From: an uncultured Propionibacterium sp.
GTDB lineage: Bacteria; Actinomycetota; Actinomycetes; Propionibacteriales; Propionibacteriaceae
Direction of reading: 5' to 3'
DNA length: 64,000 nucleotides
NCBI GenBank assembly: GCA_938036835.1
Contig: CALHWB010000019.1
Location: 1-64,000 of the forward strand
Shown here: piece after piece, positions 9,175-17,193 of the stretch
Layout: every line of letters begins with the position of its first letter
Position numbering within the stretch: the first letter of the stretch is position 1
Program-made: the position numbers and the translations under genes
The notes under the pieces: model-generated
Told to the model about the DNA's origin: nothing
Databases searched by the model: none
Seen by the model: the letters and a program-made list of their open reading frames with translations, nothing else

Positions 9175-9315
9175 AACCCGGGAGGTATCGCTCGCGATAT
9201 CGCTGGGAGGCTTCGAGCCGGGCAGCGGGTGATCGGATCACCGGTTGACGGGTGGATTCGGGCTGCCGGGTGGATGTCCAGTAGGCTAGGGGCGGCCGTC
9301 CGGCATGGCTGGCAT

Positions 9316-9391
9316 CGGGGCGTAGCGTAGTGGCTAGCGCGCCTGCTTTGGGAGCAGGAGACCGCAGGTTCGAGTCCTGTCGCCCCGACCA
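9316..9391 (+). tRNA. tRNA-Pro (anticodon TGG)
   Basis: Acceptor stem CGGGGCG/CGCCCCG (9316-9322 with 9381-9387), discriminator A, and encoded CCA at 9389-9391. The anticodon arm CCTGC-TTTGGGA-GCAGG puts TGG at the anticodon, and the T arm contains GTTCGAGTC. First base C is typical of bacterial proline tRNAs. 76 nt in total. Confidence 0.95.
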
Positions 9392-9424
9392 CCCGACAGG
9401 AGGTAGGCCACGGTCGCTGTTTTT

Positions 9425-9447
9425 CTTGCCGAGGCGTTTCCGGCAAG
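9425..9447 (+). terminator. Hairpin downstream of tRNA-Pro
   Basis: CTTGCCG (9425-9431) pairs perfectly with CGGCAAG (9441-9447) around a 9-nt loop, 33 nt after the tRNA end. Upstream is T-rich and downstream is AGATTTCTCCC, so it is not a textbook U-tract terminator. It could equally be a processing or stability hairpin. Confidence 0.4.
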
Positions 9448-9511
9448 AGATTTCTCCCGGCGGAAGTAGCGGCTATCTGACTGTGTCAGTGCCGGCCTCT
9501 AGACTGCCGGC

Positions 9512-9685
9512 ATGACTACTCCTGACGCTGCTTACGGGCCGCGAGCCTGGCTGGGTTTCGCCAGCGCGCCGGCCTGCCTGCCAGGCAAGCCGGTATCGCG
9601 AACTGCCCGGGTGGCCCCGGGGGCGCGCCGAGGGCGTGAGGAGGCCGCCTGGACTTCGTTGCGCCACCATCCGCAGGATCTCTAG
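9512..9685 (+). CDS. Small hypothetical ORF with leaderless-type promoter
   Basis: 57 codons starting MTTPDAAYGPRAWLGF. There is no Shine-Dalgarno, but TAGACT (9500-9505) ends 6 nt before the ATG and TCTGAC (9476-9481) is a possible -35 box. The second half is Arg/Ala/Pro-rich and looks out-of-frame-like, so this may be the surviving 5' end of a decayed gene. I do not recognise the product. The rest of the stretch 9392-9828 contains only the tRNA-proximal hairpin and a candidate promoter. Confidence 0.3.
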   Translation: MTTPDAAYGPRAWLGFASAPACLPGKPVSRTARVAPGARRGREEAAWTSLRHHPQDL

Positions 9686-9766
9686 GGCCCTCGGTGTGGT
9701 CCGCCCAACGAGGGTGGGAAGCAAAGCGCCTTCGGAGGAAGGCTGCCTCTTGGGGTCGCAGTGGGG

Positions 9767-9798
9767 TTGACAGTTGGTTAACCCTTCGTGGGTATGGT
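9767..9798 (+). promoter_or_regulatory. Candidate promoter for the 9829 gene
   Basis: A perfect TTGACA (9767-9772) and TATGGT (9793-9798) lie ahead of the small gene at 9829. The 20-nt spacing is longer than optimal, so the -10 assignment is uncertain. Confidence 0.4.
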
Positions 9799-9828
9799 GG
9801 TGCGAGCAGTGAGAAAAGAACCCGGCTC

Positions 9829-10089
9829 GTGAACGACTACGAACTCACTTTCCGCATCGACCCCATCGGCGAAGATGCCGAACTGAAGCTGAGCGAAGAA
9901 CTGGACGCCTTGACCGAGGGCCGCGATGGCCAGCACCTGGTAACGCTCAATGGCGTCGGCGGCGACGCCATGACTGCTGCTCAACCGGTGGCTGCAGAAG
10001 AGATATCGGCGCTCACAACCTCGCTCCAGGTCGCCTTCAGGGTCGGCTACACATCACCACCGGAGAGCGCGAATGCCGGACGTCGCTGA
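9829..10089 (+). CDS. Small acidic hypothetical protein, possibly truncated
   Basis: 86 residues from GTG, starting VNDYELTFRIDPIGEDAEL. The N-terminal ~60 residues resemble a family of small actinobacterial proteins (pattern xxYELTFRxDP ... LVTLxxxGxDAxxAA) that usually continue into a helix-turn-helix-like segment. Here the homology-like part stops near residue 65 and the tail PPESANAGRR looks frameshifted. An overlapping ORF (10073-10243, 56 aa, MPDVADRIEDVL) and a further open frame to 10408 follow in other frames, consistent with a decayed longer gene. Family resemblance is from memory and tentative. Confidence 0.45.
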   Translation: MNDYELTFRIDPIGEDAELKLSEELDALTEGRDGQHLVTLNGVGGDAMTAAQPVAAEEISALTTSLQVAFRVGYTSPPESANAGRR

Positions 10090-10383
10090 CCGCATCGAAG
10101 ACGTGCTCGCACACGTGGAGATGGGGACCATCCGGGTCACATCGATCGTGGCGTTGGCCGCGGAGGGGATGCTCTCCGCGGCGGTACCCACCAGACGTGC
10201 CGTTGTCTTCGGCGGCGGCCATTACACGGCGGTGACCGATTGACCGTTGCGGGCAGCGTTTCGGCCGAATCACCCGAAGGCGGGGTGCGGGTGAGCGCGC
10301 AGGTCTCCTACCGGCTCCGCACGGCTGGCGGCTGGGAGGCTGTCCTCGATGGCGTGATATCGCGAGCCGCGCTGTCTTCTCGT
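10090..10383. other. Intergenic stretch with overlapping short ORFs
   Basis: Between the small gene and the exporter. The frame 10073-10243 (56 codons, ending GGGHYTAVTD) is followed by a TTG-started frame from 10240 to 10408 that overlaps it by TTGA and runs into the antisense end of the exporter gene. Neither has a Shine-Dalgarno. They may be remnants of the 9829 gene or chance ORFs; nothing else is visible. Confidence 0.4.
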
Positions 10384-12054
10384 TCAGGTCAACGTGACTA
10401 TCAGTAGCTGGGCCACCACGACGCGCAGGAACATTGTTAGCGGATACACCGTGGCATAGCCGACCGCGGGGGCATCCGAGTCGGTCAGGGACTGGGTGTA
10501 GGCCAGCACCGGAGGATCGGTTGTGGCACCCGCCAGCATGCCGATCAGGGTCAGGTGATTGATCTTGAAGAGGAACTGCCCGATCAGACCCACGGTCAGC
10601 AGTGGCACCAGAGTGATGATCAGACCCCAGCCGATCCACACATAGCCGCCGGCCACAATCGTCGATACGAAACTTTCCCCGGCGCCCAGCCCGACGCCAG
10701 CGAGGAATAGCGCCATGCCGATTTCGCGCAGCATCAGGTTAGCGCTCACGGTGCTATAGGTGATCAGTTTCAATTGAGGGCCGAAGCGGCCGAGCAGCAG
10801 GGCGATTATCAGCGGGCCACCGGCCAGGCCGAGCCTGATCGGTTGGGGAACTCCCGGAAGGTCGAAGGGCACACTGCCCAGACCGACACCCAGCAGGATG
10901 CCGAGGAAGATCACGATTAGATTAGGTACATCCAGTTGGCTTGCGGAGTTGCCCAGCACACGTTCGGCCCGCTTGAGATTCTCCGCGACCCCGACCAGGG
11001 TCAGCCGGTCCCCCAGCACCAGGCGCAGGCCTGGTGTGGCCACCAGATCGGTGCCTGCACGGTGAATCCGGGTGACGTTCACGCCATGCAGGGAACGCAG
11101 CGACAACTGCCCGATGGGCACTCCGTTCAGCTGAGGCCGGGATAGCACCACCCGCCGCGACTCGTAGTGGGTCGGGCCTGCCTCCCAGCGTTCGTCGGGT
11201 ACTTCGATATGTGGACCGAAGAAGGTCTCCAGGAAGTCTCGGTCGCGTTTGTGGGCGATGATCAGCAGTTGGTCGTCCGGTTCGAACACGGTCTGCTGAT
11301 CGACCAGTTCGACAGACTTGGTCGATGGATGCCAAACCCGGGACACCACGAATTCGTGTGGGATCATTTCCGCCAGCTCATCCAATCGCCGGCCGGCGAT
11401 CGCCGGGTTCTCGACCCGGACGACGACTCGCCCGGCGGCATCGGCGACGGCGCTGGCCTCCCTGCGCAACTGCTCGGCCTGCTGGCCCAGATCCGTGCGA
11501 CCGATCATCCGCAGCGCCACCAGCGACGCGATGATGCCGAGCACGGCCAGGGGATAGGCCATCGCGTAACCCGCCGCTATGCTCGGATCGAGCGAACCAT
11601 GGACGTTGGTATAGGCCTCCTGGGCGGCGCCCAGGCCGGGGGTATTGGTCACCGCACCCGACATGATGCCGACCAGGGTTGCCCCGGATAGCCCGGTGGC
11701 GAAGTGGAGCGCCACCGTGGTCAACAGCCCCAACAGCACCACGGCCACCGCCAATAGGTTGAGTCGCAGGCCACCCCGCTTCAGGGCGGCCAGAAAACCC
11801 GGTCCGACCTGTAGCCCGATTGAGAAGATGAACAGCACCAGGCCGAATTCGCGGATGAAATGCAGGATGTGGGCGTCGATACGAAGCCCGAAATGGCTGG
11901 CAACGATGCCGACGAACAGGATCCAGGCCGAGCCGATCGATATGCCAGCGATACGCCACTTGGCGATTGCCAGCCCACTGACAATGACCACCGACAGTAC
12001 CAGAATGGAATGGGCGGTGCCGGTACCCAGGATGAGTTCGGTAAACCAGTTCAT
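10384..12054 (-). CDS. AspT/YidE/SucE-type transporter (aspartate-alanine exchanger family)
   Basis: 556 residues. Integral membrane carrier with two duplicated membrane halves, each holding the AspT-type motif: GIMSGAVTNTPGLGAAQEA in the first half and GMLAGATTDPPVLAYTQS in the second. The cytosolic middle has two TrkA-C/RCK_C-like domains (about 185-265 and 275-355; LVLGDRLTLVGV is typical). Family members exchange aspartate for alanine or export succinate (SucE of Corynebacterium glutamicum). The start ATG begins NWFTELILGTGTAHS; it has no Shine-Dalgarno of its own and overlaps the stop of an upstream leader ORF (12051-12182) by ATGA, which suggests translational coupling. A cobalamin riboswitch precedes both. 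Substrate is not determinable from sequence; a dicarboxylate is the inference. Confidence 0.88.
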   Translation of the reverse strand: MNWFTELILGTGTAHSILVLSVVIVSGLAIAKWRIAGISIGSAWILFVGIVASHFGLRIDAHILHFIREFGLVLFIFSIGLQVGPGFLAALKRGGLRLNLLAVAVVLLGLLTTVALHFATGLSGATLVGIMSGAVTNTPGLGAAQEAYTNVHGSLDPSIAAGYAMAYPLAVLGIIASLVALRMIGRTDLGQQAEQLRREASAVADAAGRVVVRVENPAIAGRRLDELAEMIPHEFVVSRVWHPSTKSVELVDQQTVFEPDDQLLIIAHKRDRDFLETFFGPHIEVPDERWEAGPTHYESRRVVLSRPQLNGVPIGQLSLRSLHGVNVTRIHRAGTDLVATPGLRLVLGDRLTLVGVAENLKRAERVLGNSASQLDVPNLIVIFLGILLGVGLGSVPFDLPGVPQPIRLGLAGGPLIIALLLGRFGPQLKLITYSTVSANLMLREIGMALFLAGVGLGAGESFVSTIVAGGYVWIGWGLIITLVPLLTVGLIGQFLFKINHLTLIGMLAGATTDPPVLAYTQSLTDSDAPAVGYATVYPLTMFLRVVVAQLLIVTLT

Positions 12055-12182
12055 CGCCGTGCCCAACGGTCGGATGGCCCGGCGGATCGTGCGTGGCGGT
12101 TCCGGGGGGCCGAACCGGCAGGGTGGCTGGGGTCGGCGGCGCGCACTGTGGGGTTGGCGGGGGATATCCCGTGGGGCAGCAT
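12051..12182 (-). CDS. 43-residue leader ORF between riboswitch and exporter
   Basis: ATG at 12182 with a strong AAGGAG (12192-12197) 9 nt upstream. The product begins MLPHGISPANPTVRAADP and is Pro/Arg/Ala-rich with no recognisable domain. Its TGA overlaps the exporter ATG as ATGA. It is the first translatable frame after the cobalamin riboswitch, so the riboswitch would most simply control this Shine-Dalgarno, and the exporter would be translated by re-initiation. The alternative is that the peptide has no function and only ribosome delivery matters. Confidence 0.6.
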   Translation of the reverse strand: MLPHGISPANPTVRAADPSHPAGSAPRNRHARSAGPSDRWARR

Positions 12183-12225
12183 TGTGCCGAACTCCTTCTT
12201 GGGTTTCCGCGACCACAACGAGGGA

Positions 12226-12356
12226 TGTCTGCGGGCAGCACAGTTCCTGGCTTCAGGCCGATACCTGGTCACAGTGGCGGGACCGCTCCGGATTCGCACC
12301 GGATTCCTGGTGGCTGCCCGGCTCTGACGATAGCAAACCGGTCGTCCGAGCAGACA
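12226..12356 (-). ncRNA. Cobalamin riboswitch
   Basis: On the minus strand the conserved core reads AGGAATCCGGTGCGAATCC, then GGAGCGGTCCCGCCACTGTG, followed by the B12 box AGCCAGGAACTGTGC (plus positions about 12239-12253). Flanking arms TGTCTGC (12356-12350) and GCAGACA (12232-12226) pair perfectly as a 7-bp P1 stem closing a 131-nt domain. This is the classic adenosylcobalamin-binding aptamer layout. It lies 44 nt before the leader-ORF ATG and about 170 nt before the exporter. Such elements normally switch expression off when B12 is abundant. Confidence 0.93.
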
Positions 12357-12643
12357 GCGGCTCATCGGACGTCCGGCCCCGGCACCGCGGGCGGCGAGCT
12401 CGGAGCTTGCGGGAGACATCTGCGGTCGGCTGGTCGGGTTCGGGGATCCGTTGCGAGGACGGTTCGCGGATGCGGCCGTCCAACAGGTTTGTGATGCGCT
12501 CGACGACCAGTGGCCCAAGCCGGGCGAGTTCTCCAATCGGCGTGGCCGGGACGGGAAAAGCGCGCCTGCGCCCTATCGGCTGTCGTCTTGGCACGCCACG
12601 GGGTAGATCGGCTACAGTGGACGCGCACCTCGTGCAGGTGCCT
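12357..12643. other. Intergenic stretch upstream of riboswitch and tRNA-Gly
   Basis: It must carry the minus-strand promoter of the riboswitch transcript and the plus-strand promoter of tRNA-Gly. GCTACAGT at 12611-12618 is a plausible -10 region for the tRNA. No ORF with credible coding signal or repeat is seen. Confidence 0.4.
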
Positions 12644-12717
12644 GCGGACGTAGCTCAATGGTAGAGCCCCAGTCTTCCAAACTGGCTACGCGGGTTCGAT
12701 TCCCGTCGTCCGCTCCA
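12644..12717 (+). tRNA. tRNA-Gly (anticodon TCC)
   Basis: Acceptor stem GCGGACG (12644-12650) pairs with CGTCCGC (12707-12713), with discriminator T and encoded CCA at 12715-12717. The anticodon arm CCAGT-CTTCCAA-ACTGG gives TCC, and the T arm contains GGTTCGATTCC. 74 nt. Confidence 0.95.
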
Positions 12718-13157
12718 CGTAGTCAAAGACGTGTTGATGCTGTTCTTGGGACCTCGCGGACCTCCCGAAAGTAGCCATTCGGGGAGTCATTGCGATTCGC
12801 CGCCTAGAGACGACGAAACAGGCCCTACCCGCGCTAGGCAGATGCGTAGGCTCGGGGAGCCGGCAGGCGGCGGCGCTCCGGGGCGCCGCGGACCTTGGCA
12901 ATGTGACTGGACTGAGCCGCCACCCGGCGATCCGTGCCGGCGGGATCATTCGCGCGCTCGGGCAGCACAGCGAGATCGATGACGCCGCTCCGGGACCTGG
13001 ACCTCGACCGCTACGCGTCGTGAGAGGGCCGCGGCACCGGTGAGGCGACCCGATGCGGATGCTCCGGTTGGTGAGGCTCACCGGCGCTGGCTAGAATCGT
13101 CGGGTTGTCGCAGGCCGTTGCGTGACGGCCCGCCCCGTGATCAGCCAGGAGACCCAC
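12718..13157. other. 440-nt gap between tRNA-Gly and tig
   Basis: No confident gene. A plus-strand frame stays open from about 12769 to 13041 without a usable start; it reads like a decayed coding region (SRHPAIRAGGIIRAL near 12910-12960), but I cannot assign it. The minus-strand ORF ending inside the tRNA (peptide VERTTGIEPA) is the usual tRNA artefact. The tig promoter lies at the 3' end of the gap. Confidence 0.5.
13068..13097 (+). promoter_or_regulatory. Promoter of tig
   Basis: TTGGTG (13068-13073) and TAGAAT (13092-13097) are separated by 18 nt, matching housekeeping-sigma spacing, 60 nt before the tig GTG. Confidence 0.6.
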
Positions 13158-14582
13158 GTGCCCAGCACCTTCGAGCAACTGAACCCCACCCGGGTGAAGC
13201 TCACAATCGATATGCCCTTTGCCGAGCTAGAGCCGGCGATCGCCGAGGCCTACAAGGAGATCGCCCGGCAGGTCACCATCCCGGGATTCCGCAAGGGCAA
13301 GGTGCCACCGCGACTGATCGATCAGCGGTTCGGCCGGGGCGTGGTGTTGCAGGAGGCCATCAACCATGTGTTGCCCGCCACCTACGGCGCCGCAATCACC
13401 GAGCATGAACTGCGGCCGCTCGGGGAACCCGAGATCGATCTGGTGGAACTGAACGACGGCAGCAACGTGCTCTTCACCGCCGAGGTCGATGTGCGACCCG
13501 AATTCGAGCTGCCGGATGCATCGACCATCAAGGTGGAGGTCGACAGGCTGGCTGTTTCCGACGAGACGGTCAACGAACGGGTCGATATGCTGCGCGAACG
13601 TTTCGCCACCCTAACCGACGAAGACCGCGCGGTGCAGGCCGGCGATATGGTCACGATCAATCTGGTGGCTCGCAAGGATGGCGCGGTGCTATCCGATGCC
13701 GAGGCCACCGATCTGCAGTACAAGGTAGGGTCGGGCCAGATGCTGGATGGGTTGGATGATGCCCTCACTGGCATGCAGGTCGGTGAGACCAAGACCTTCA
13801 ATTCCGAGCTGGTTGGTGGTCCACACCGCGGTGTCGAGGCCGAGGTCGAGGTGACCCTGCACAAGGTGCAGTCCCAGAAGCTGCCGGTCGTCGATGACGA
13901 ATTCGCCCAATTGGTCAGCGAGTTCGATACCGCGGCGGAGATGCTGGCGGATTTGACCGACAACCTGACCCGGATGACCCGGCTGACCCAGGTCGGCCAG
14001 GGCCGCGAGAAGGTGTTGCGGGCTTTGGCCGGCCGGGCCGATTTCGAGTTGCCTGAGGCGTTGGTGAGTTCCGAGCAGGCCGCACGCCGCGAGAATATCG
14101 AGCAGCAACTGACCCGGGCGGGGCTGACCCTTGAGCAATACCTGGCCGATAACGACGACGAGCCCGACACCCCCGACGAATTCTGGGCCGAGGTCAATGG
14201 CCGGGTGGTGGAGGCGCTGCGCTCGCAGATCATCCTGGATAAGTACGCCGAAGAGCACGGGCTTGAGGTCTCCCAGCAGGAGTTCACCGAGTTGATCCTT
14301 GCCCGGGCGGCGCAGAACAACACCACCCCGGAGCACGAGGTCCAGCACATGATGGAGCACGGCCACACGGCCGCGTGGATGGCCGAAGCTAAACGCTCAA
14401 AGGCGCTCGCCGAGTTGTTCGGTGCCGCGACGATCGTGGACACCGACGGCAACGTGCTCGAACTGTCACTAGTGCAATCCGATGGCACCCTGGCCGAACC
14501 GGGGCCGCAGTCGAAGGACACCGCAGGAGCTGAGGCGAAGGACGACAAGCCGGCGGAGACCGATGAATCGGGTGAGGAATAG
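13158..14582 (+). CDS. tig: Trigger factor
   Basis: 474 residues. Ribosome-associated chaperone and peptidyl-prolyl isomerase acting on nascent chains. The N-terminal ribosome-binding domain holds the signature GFRKGKVP (GFRxGKxP), then an FKBP-type PPIase domain (about 160-245, VQAGDMVTINLVAR ... YKVGSGQMLDGLDDALTGM) and a long helical C-terminal domain ending in an acidic tail (KDDKPAETDESGEE). The start chosen is GTG (V-PSTFEQLNPTRVKL) with AGGAG about 8 nt upstream; 12 upstream in-frame codons are not family-like. It heads the tig/clp region as in mycobacteria. Confidence 0.97.
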   Translation: MPSTFEQLNPTRVKLTIDMPFAELEPAIAEAYKEIARQVTIPGFRKGKVPPRLIDQRFGRGVVLQEAINHVLPATYGAAITEHELRPLGEPEIDLVELNDGSNVLFTAEVDVRPEFELPDASTIKVEVDRLAVSDETVNERVDMLRERFATLTDEDRAVQAGDMVTINLVARKDGAVLSDAEATDLQYKVGSGQMLDGLDDALTGMQVGETKTFNSELVGGPHRGVEAEVEVTLHKVQSQKLPVVDDEFAQLVSEFDTAAEMLADLTDNLTRMTRLTQVGQGREKVLRALAGRADFELPEALVSSEQAARRENIEQQLTRAGLTLEQYLADNDDEPDTPDEFWAEVNGRVVEALRSQIILDKYAEEHGLEVSQQEFTELILARAAQNNTTPEHEVQHMMEHGHTAAWMAEAKRSKALAELFGAATIVDTDGNVLELSLVQSDGTLAEPGPQSKDTAGAEAKDDKPAETDESGEE

Positions 14583-14653
14583 GCCGTGCGATATCGCTGG
14601 CCTTCTGGATCGTCTGGTCCAGGAGACCAGGATGATATGTCGTGACCAATCCG

Positions 14654-14694
14654 CCGCTGACCTCCCTGGACGCCTAATCCGGTGAGGTCAGCGG
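14654..14694 (+). terminator. Strong hairpin after tig
   Basis: CCGCTGACCTC (14654-14664) pairs perfectly with GAGGTCAGCGG (14684-14694), an 11-bp stem with a 19-nt loop, 72 nt after the tig stop. The 3' flank CTTGTAAT has only a weak T-run, so it is a probable intrinsic terminator or RNA-stability element between tig and the next transcription unit. Confidence 0.6.
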
Positions 14695-14743
14695 CTTGTA
14701 ATAGGCTCGATGGGCGTGTCCCGTATCCGATGTGGAGGTAGCG

Positions 14744-15898
14744 ATGTCGACCGACGGCCTGCCCGGTTCCATCCCGCCGGGCGCGGCCCAGCCGGAACCC
14801 GCATCGTCCGCGGGCGGGCTGCGGTTCAACGCCATCGTGATCGGGGTGGCCGCGACCCTGGCATCCCTGGTAATGCTGCACCAATTTGCCAGCTTCATCG
14901 GCCCGTTGTTCCTGGCGCTGAACCTGATGATCACCGCGCATCCCCTGCATACCTGGCTGGTGCGGCGGGGAACGCCTAGCTGGCTCAGCGCTACGGTGGT
15001 CTCCCTGACGGTCTTCGCGGTGCTGCTAGCGATGATCGTGGGGGCGATCTGGGCGGTCAACGAGATGATCGGCATCCTGCCCCACTACACCGATGAGTTC
15101 AGGCAGCTGTATCACCAGGCCGAGGATCTGGCAATCCGGTTGGGCCTGGATTCCGCTGCCTTGGGCCGGGTGCTGTCCAGCATCGATCCGAATCGTTTCA
15201 TCGGGGCCGCCACCTCCCTGGTATCTGGCGCATCCGGATTCCTGTCTATGCTGGGCGTCGTCGTGGCGGCAATCGTGTTCATGGCGATGGACACTCCGCA
15301 GATTGCCGGGAGGATGCGCCATATCGCCTACGATCGGTCGCGAATCGCCCGGGCCATGACCCAGTTCGCCACCGGGGTACGCCGGTACTGGCTGGTGACC
15401 ACCATCTTCGGACTGATCGTAGCGGTACTGGATGGTTTCTCGCTGGCGCTGCTTGGTGTTCCGCTGACTCTGGTGTGGGCGCTGTTCAGCTTCCTGACCA
15501 ACTACATTCCGAATATCGGATTCGTGATCGGGTTGATTCCGCCTGCGCTGGTGGCTTTGTTCGCCAAGGGCTGGCAAACCGCCTTGCTGGTGATCATCAT
15601 CTATTCGGTGCTGAACTTTGTGGTCCAGTCGATCATCCAACCCAGGGTGGCCGGCGAGTCCGTCGGGGTGACCCCCACGGTCTCCTTCGTCTCCCTGCTG
15701 CTGTGGACAGCAGTCATCGGCAGCCTGGGTTCGCTGCTGGCCCTGCCCCTGACCCTGTTGGTAAAAGCCCTGGTGATCGACGCCGATCCCCGGGCACGCT
15801 GGATAAACGCCCTGATCGCAGCCGATCCCGGGGACGCCGAGGAACCCGAACCCGATCGCGCTGACCGAACCCGACGATGGAGATGGCTCGACCGATGA
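14744..15898 (+). CDS. AI-2E family membrane protein (PerM-like)
   Basis: 384 residues; GGAGG sits 7 nt before the ATG. About seven to eight membrane segments: pairs at roughly 28-65 and 80-105, then a soluble helical region (110-155), then 155-180 and a C-terminal block from 210. Family hallmarks are GVPLTLVWALFSFLTNYIPNIG and the final ALPLTLLVKALVIDADPRARW. The AI-2E (PerM/YdiK) family includes proposed autoinducer-2 exporters and Na+/H+ antiporters; substrate here is unknown. A related paralogue follows with an ATGA-type overlap. Confidence 0.88.
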   Translation: MSTDGLPGSIPPGAAQPEPASSAGGLRFNAIVIGVAATLASLVMLHQFASFIGPLFLALNLMITAHPLHTWLVRRGTPSWLSATVVSLTVFAVLLAMIVGAIWAVNEMIGILPHYTDEFRQLYHQAEDLAIRLGLDSAALGRVLSSIDPNRFIGAATSLVSGASGFLSMLGVVVAAIVFMAMDTPQIAGRMRHIAYDRSRIARAMTQFATGVRRYWLVTTIFGLIVAVLDGFSLALLGVPLTLVWALFSFLTNYIPNIGFVIGLIPPALVALFAKGWQTALLVIIIYSVLNFVVQSIIQPRVAGESVGVTPTVSFVSLLLWTAVIGSLGSLLALPLTLLVKALVIDADPRARWINALIAADPGDAEEPEPDRADRTRRWRWLDR

Positions 15899-17193
15899 TG
15901 GATCCGGAACTCTATGGCGATGAGGGTCCCAACCTGCTAAGGCGGACCCGTAGAGACAATGAGGCTGTGGTGCCGCCCGGACGCGAAGGCCCCGGCGCCA
16001 CCGCCATAGACCGGCGGATCGCCCTGTCGGCGCCGCCCGAGATGACCGGCCTGGAACTGATCGCGGAACAGCAGGCCTGGAACATGGCGCACAGTTCCGA
16101 TCCCGCCCGGGTACCGCAAGGTCCGCACCTGGGCCAGCCCCCGCAGCTACCCCGCCTGGTGGTGATCCTGCTGGGCCTGCTCGGCACGGCCGGTGCGATC
16201 TGGCTGCTGCGTGAGCTGTCCTGGCTGCTGGCCCCCATGTTCCTGGGGCTGAACATGGTGATCGTGGTCTTCCCGGTGCAGACCTTCCTGCGGCGTCATG
16301 GCGTGCCCAAGGGAGCGGCACTGGCATTGACCGGCCTGACATTGGTGGCGGTCCTGAGTTCCCTGTCGCTGCTTGGCGGTTGGGCCATCGCCCAGATGGT
16401 CGACACCTTCCCGCAGTACCTGCCGAAGGTCATCGCATTCTATGAGCAGGTAGGGGACTGGCTGGTGAATCGCGGCATCGTTGACCGGGAGGCGTTCAGC
16501 AACACCTTGACCAATGTCAATCCGGCAAATCTCATCCTGGCCGTGGGACAGGTCTTCTCGGGCTTCTCCGGGATGGTCGGGATGGTCGGCGTGGTGCTCT
16601 CGGCGATCATCATGATGATGCTGGATGCCGGCTCCTGGGGGCGCCGCATCACCGTGGCCGGTTCCACCCATCCCCGGATCGTGGCCGCGATGCGCGCCTT
16701 CAGCGAGGGTATCCGGCGCTACTGGGTGGTGTCCACAGGCTTCGGTGCGCTGATGGCCGGGCTGAACTATATCGAACTGCTGATTCTGCGGGTGCCGCTA
16801 CCCGTGGTGTGGGCCCTGCTGACCTGGCTGATGACCTATGTGCCCAGCGTCGGTTTCTTTTTCTCCCTGATCCCGCCGCTGCTGGTGGCACTGGCCGCGA
16901 ACGGCTGGCAGACCGCACTGTGGCTGCTGGGTGTCTATCTGGTGACCACCTGGGTCGTCCAGGGGGTCTTCCAGCCCAAGTTCACCGGAGAGGCGGTGGG
17001 CGTCAATGCGACCGTGGCGTTGATTTCGCTGCTGTTCTGGGCGTGGGTATTCGGTCCGCTGGGGGCTCTGATCGCTCTGCCCTGCACTCAGCTGGTGAAA
17101 TCGTTGCTAATCGACGCCGATCCCCGGGCCCGCTGGACCAATTCGCTATTGTCCAGCCAGCCTGAAGTCCGGGGTGCGGCCAGTCAGGCTTGA
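15895..17193 (+). CDS. AI-2E family membrane protein, paralogue
   Basis: 432 residues if the ATGA-overlapping ATG at 15895 is used; ATGs at 15877 and 15883 are alternatives. The first ~85 residues form a hydrophilic extension absent from the upstream paralogue. The same membrane architecture follows, with VPLPVVWALLTWLMTYVPSVGFFFSLIPP and ALPCTQLVKSLLIDADPRARW, nearly identical in wording to the neighbour's signature. Tandem duplication is likely, and the two may act as a hetero-oligomer. The 271 nt to clpP1 hold only the clpP1 promoter region. Confidence 0.87.
   Translation: MMDPELYGDEGPNLLRRTRRDNEAVVPPGREGPGATAIDRRIALSAPPEMTGLELIAEQQAWNMAHSSDPARVPQGPHLGQPPQLPRLVVILLGLLGTAGAIWLLRELSWLLAPMFLGLNMVIVVFPVQTFLRRHGVPKGAALALTGLTLVAVLSSLSLLGGWAIAQMVDTFPQYLPKVIAFYEQVGDWLVNRGIVDREAFSNTLTNVNPANLILAVGQVFSGFSGMVGMVGVVLSAIIMMMLDAGSWGRRITVAGSTHPRIVAAMRAFSEGIRRYWVVSTGFGALMAGLNYIELLILRVPLPVVWALLTWLMTYVPSVGFFFSLIPPLLVALAANGWQTALWLLGVYLVTTWVVQGVFQPKFTGEAVGVNATVALISLLFWAWVFGPLGALIALPCTQLVKSLLIDADPRARWTNSLLSSQPEVRGAASQA

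Noticed and set aside
8775..9446. Minus-strand ORF reading GATGLEPAVSCSQSRRASHYATPRCQ across tRNA-Pro
   Set aside because: A recurring artefact of translating antisense through a tRNA; it overlaps ligA.
12686..13081. Minus-strand ORF ending VERTTGIEPA across tRNA-Gly
   Set aside because: The same tRNA-antisense artefact; no start signal or coding-type composition.
9392..13157. Mobile element or integrated phage next to the two tRNAs
   Set aside because: No integrase, attachment repeat or phage gene was found; only small decayed ORFs and a normal transporter.
13382..14950. 522-codon minus-strand ORF antisense to tig
   Set aside because: Ser/Arg-rich composition with no domain; it is the shadow of a high-GC coding gene. 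tig has every family motif on the plus strand.
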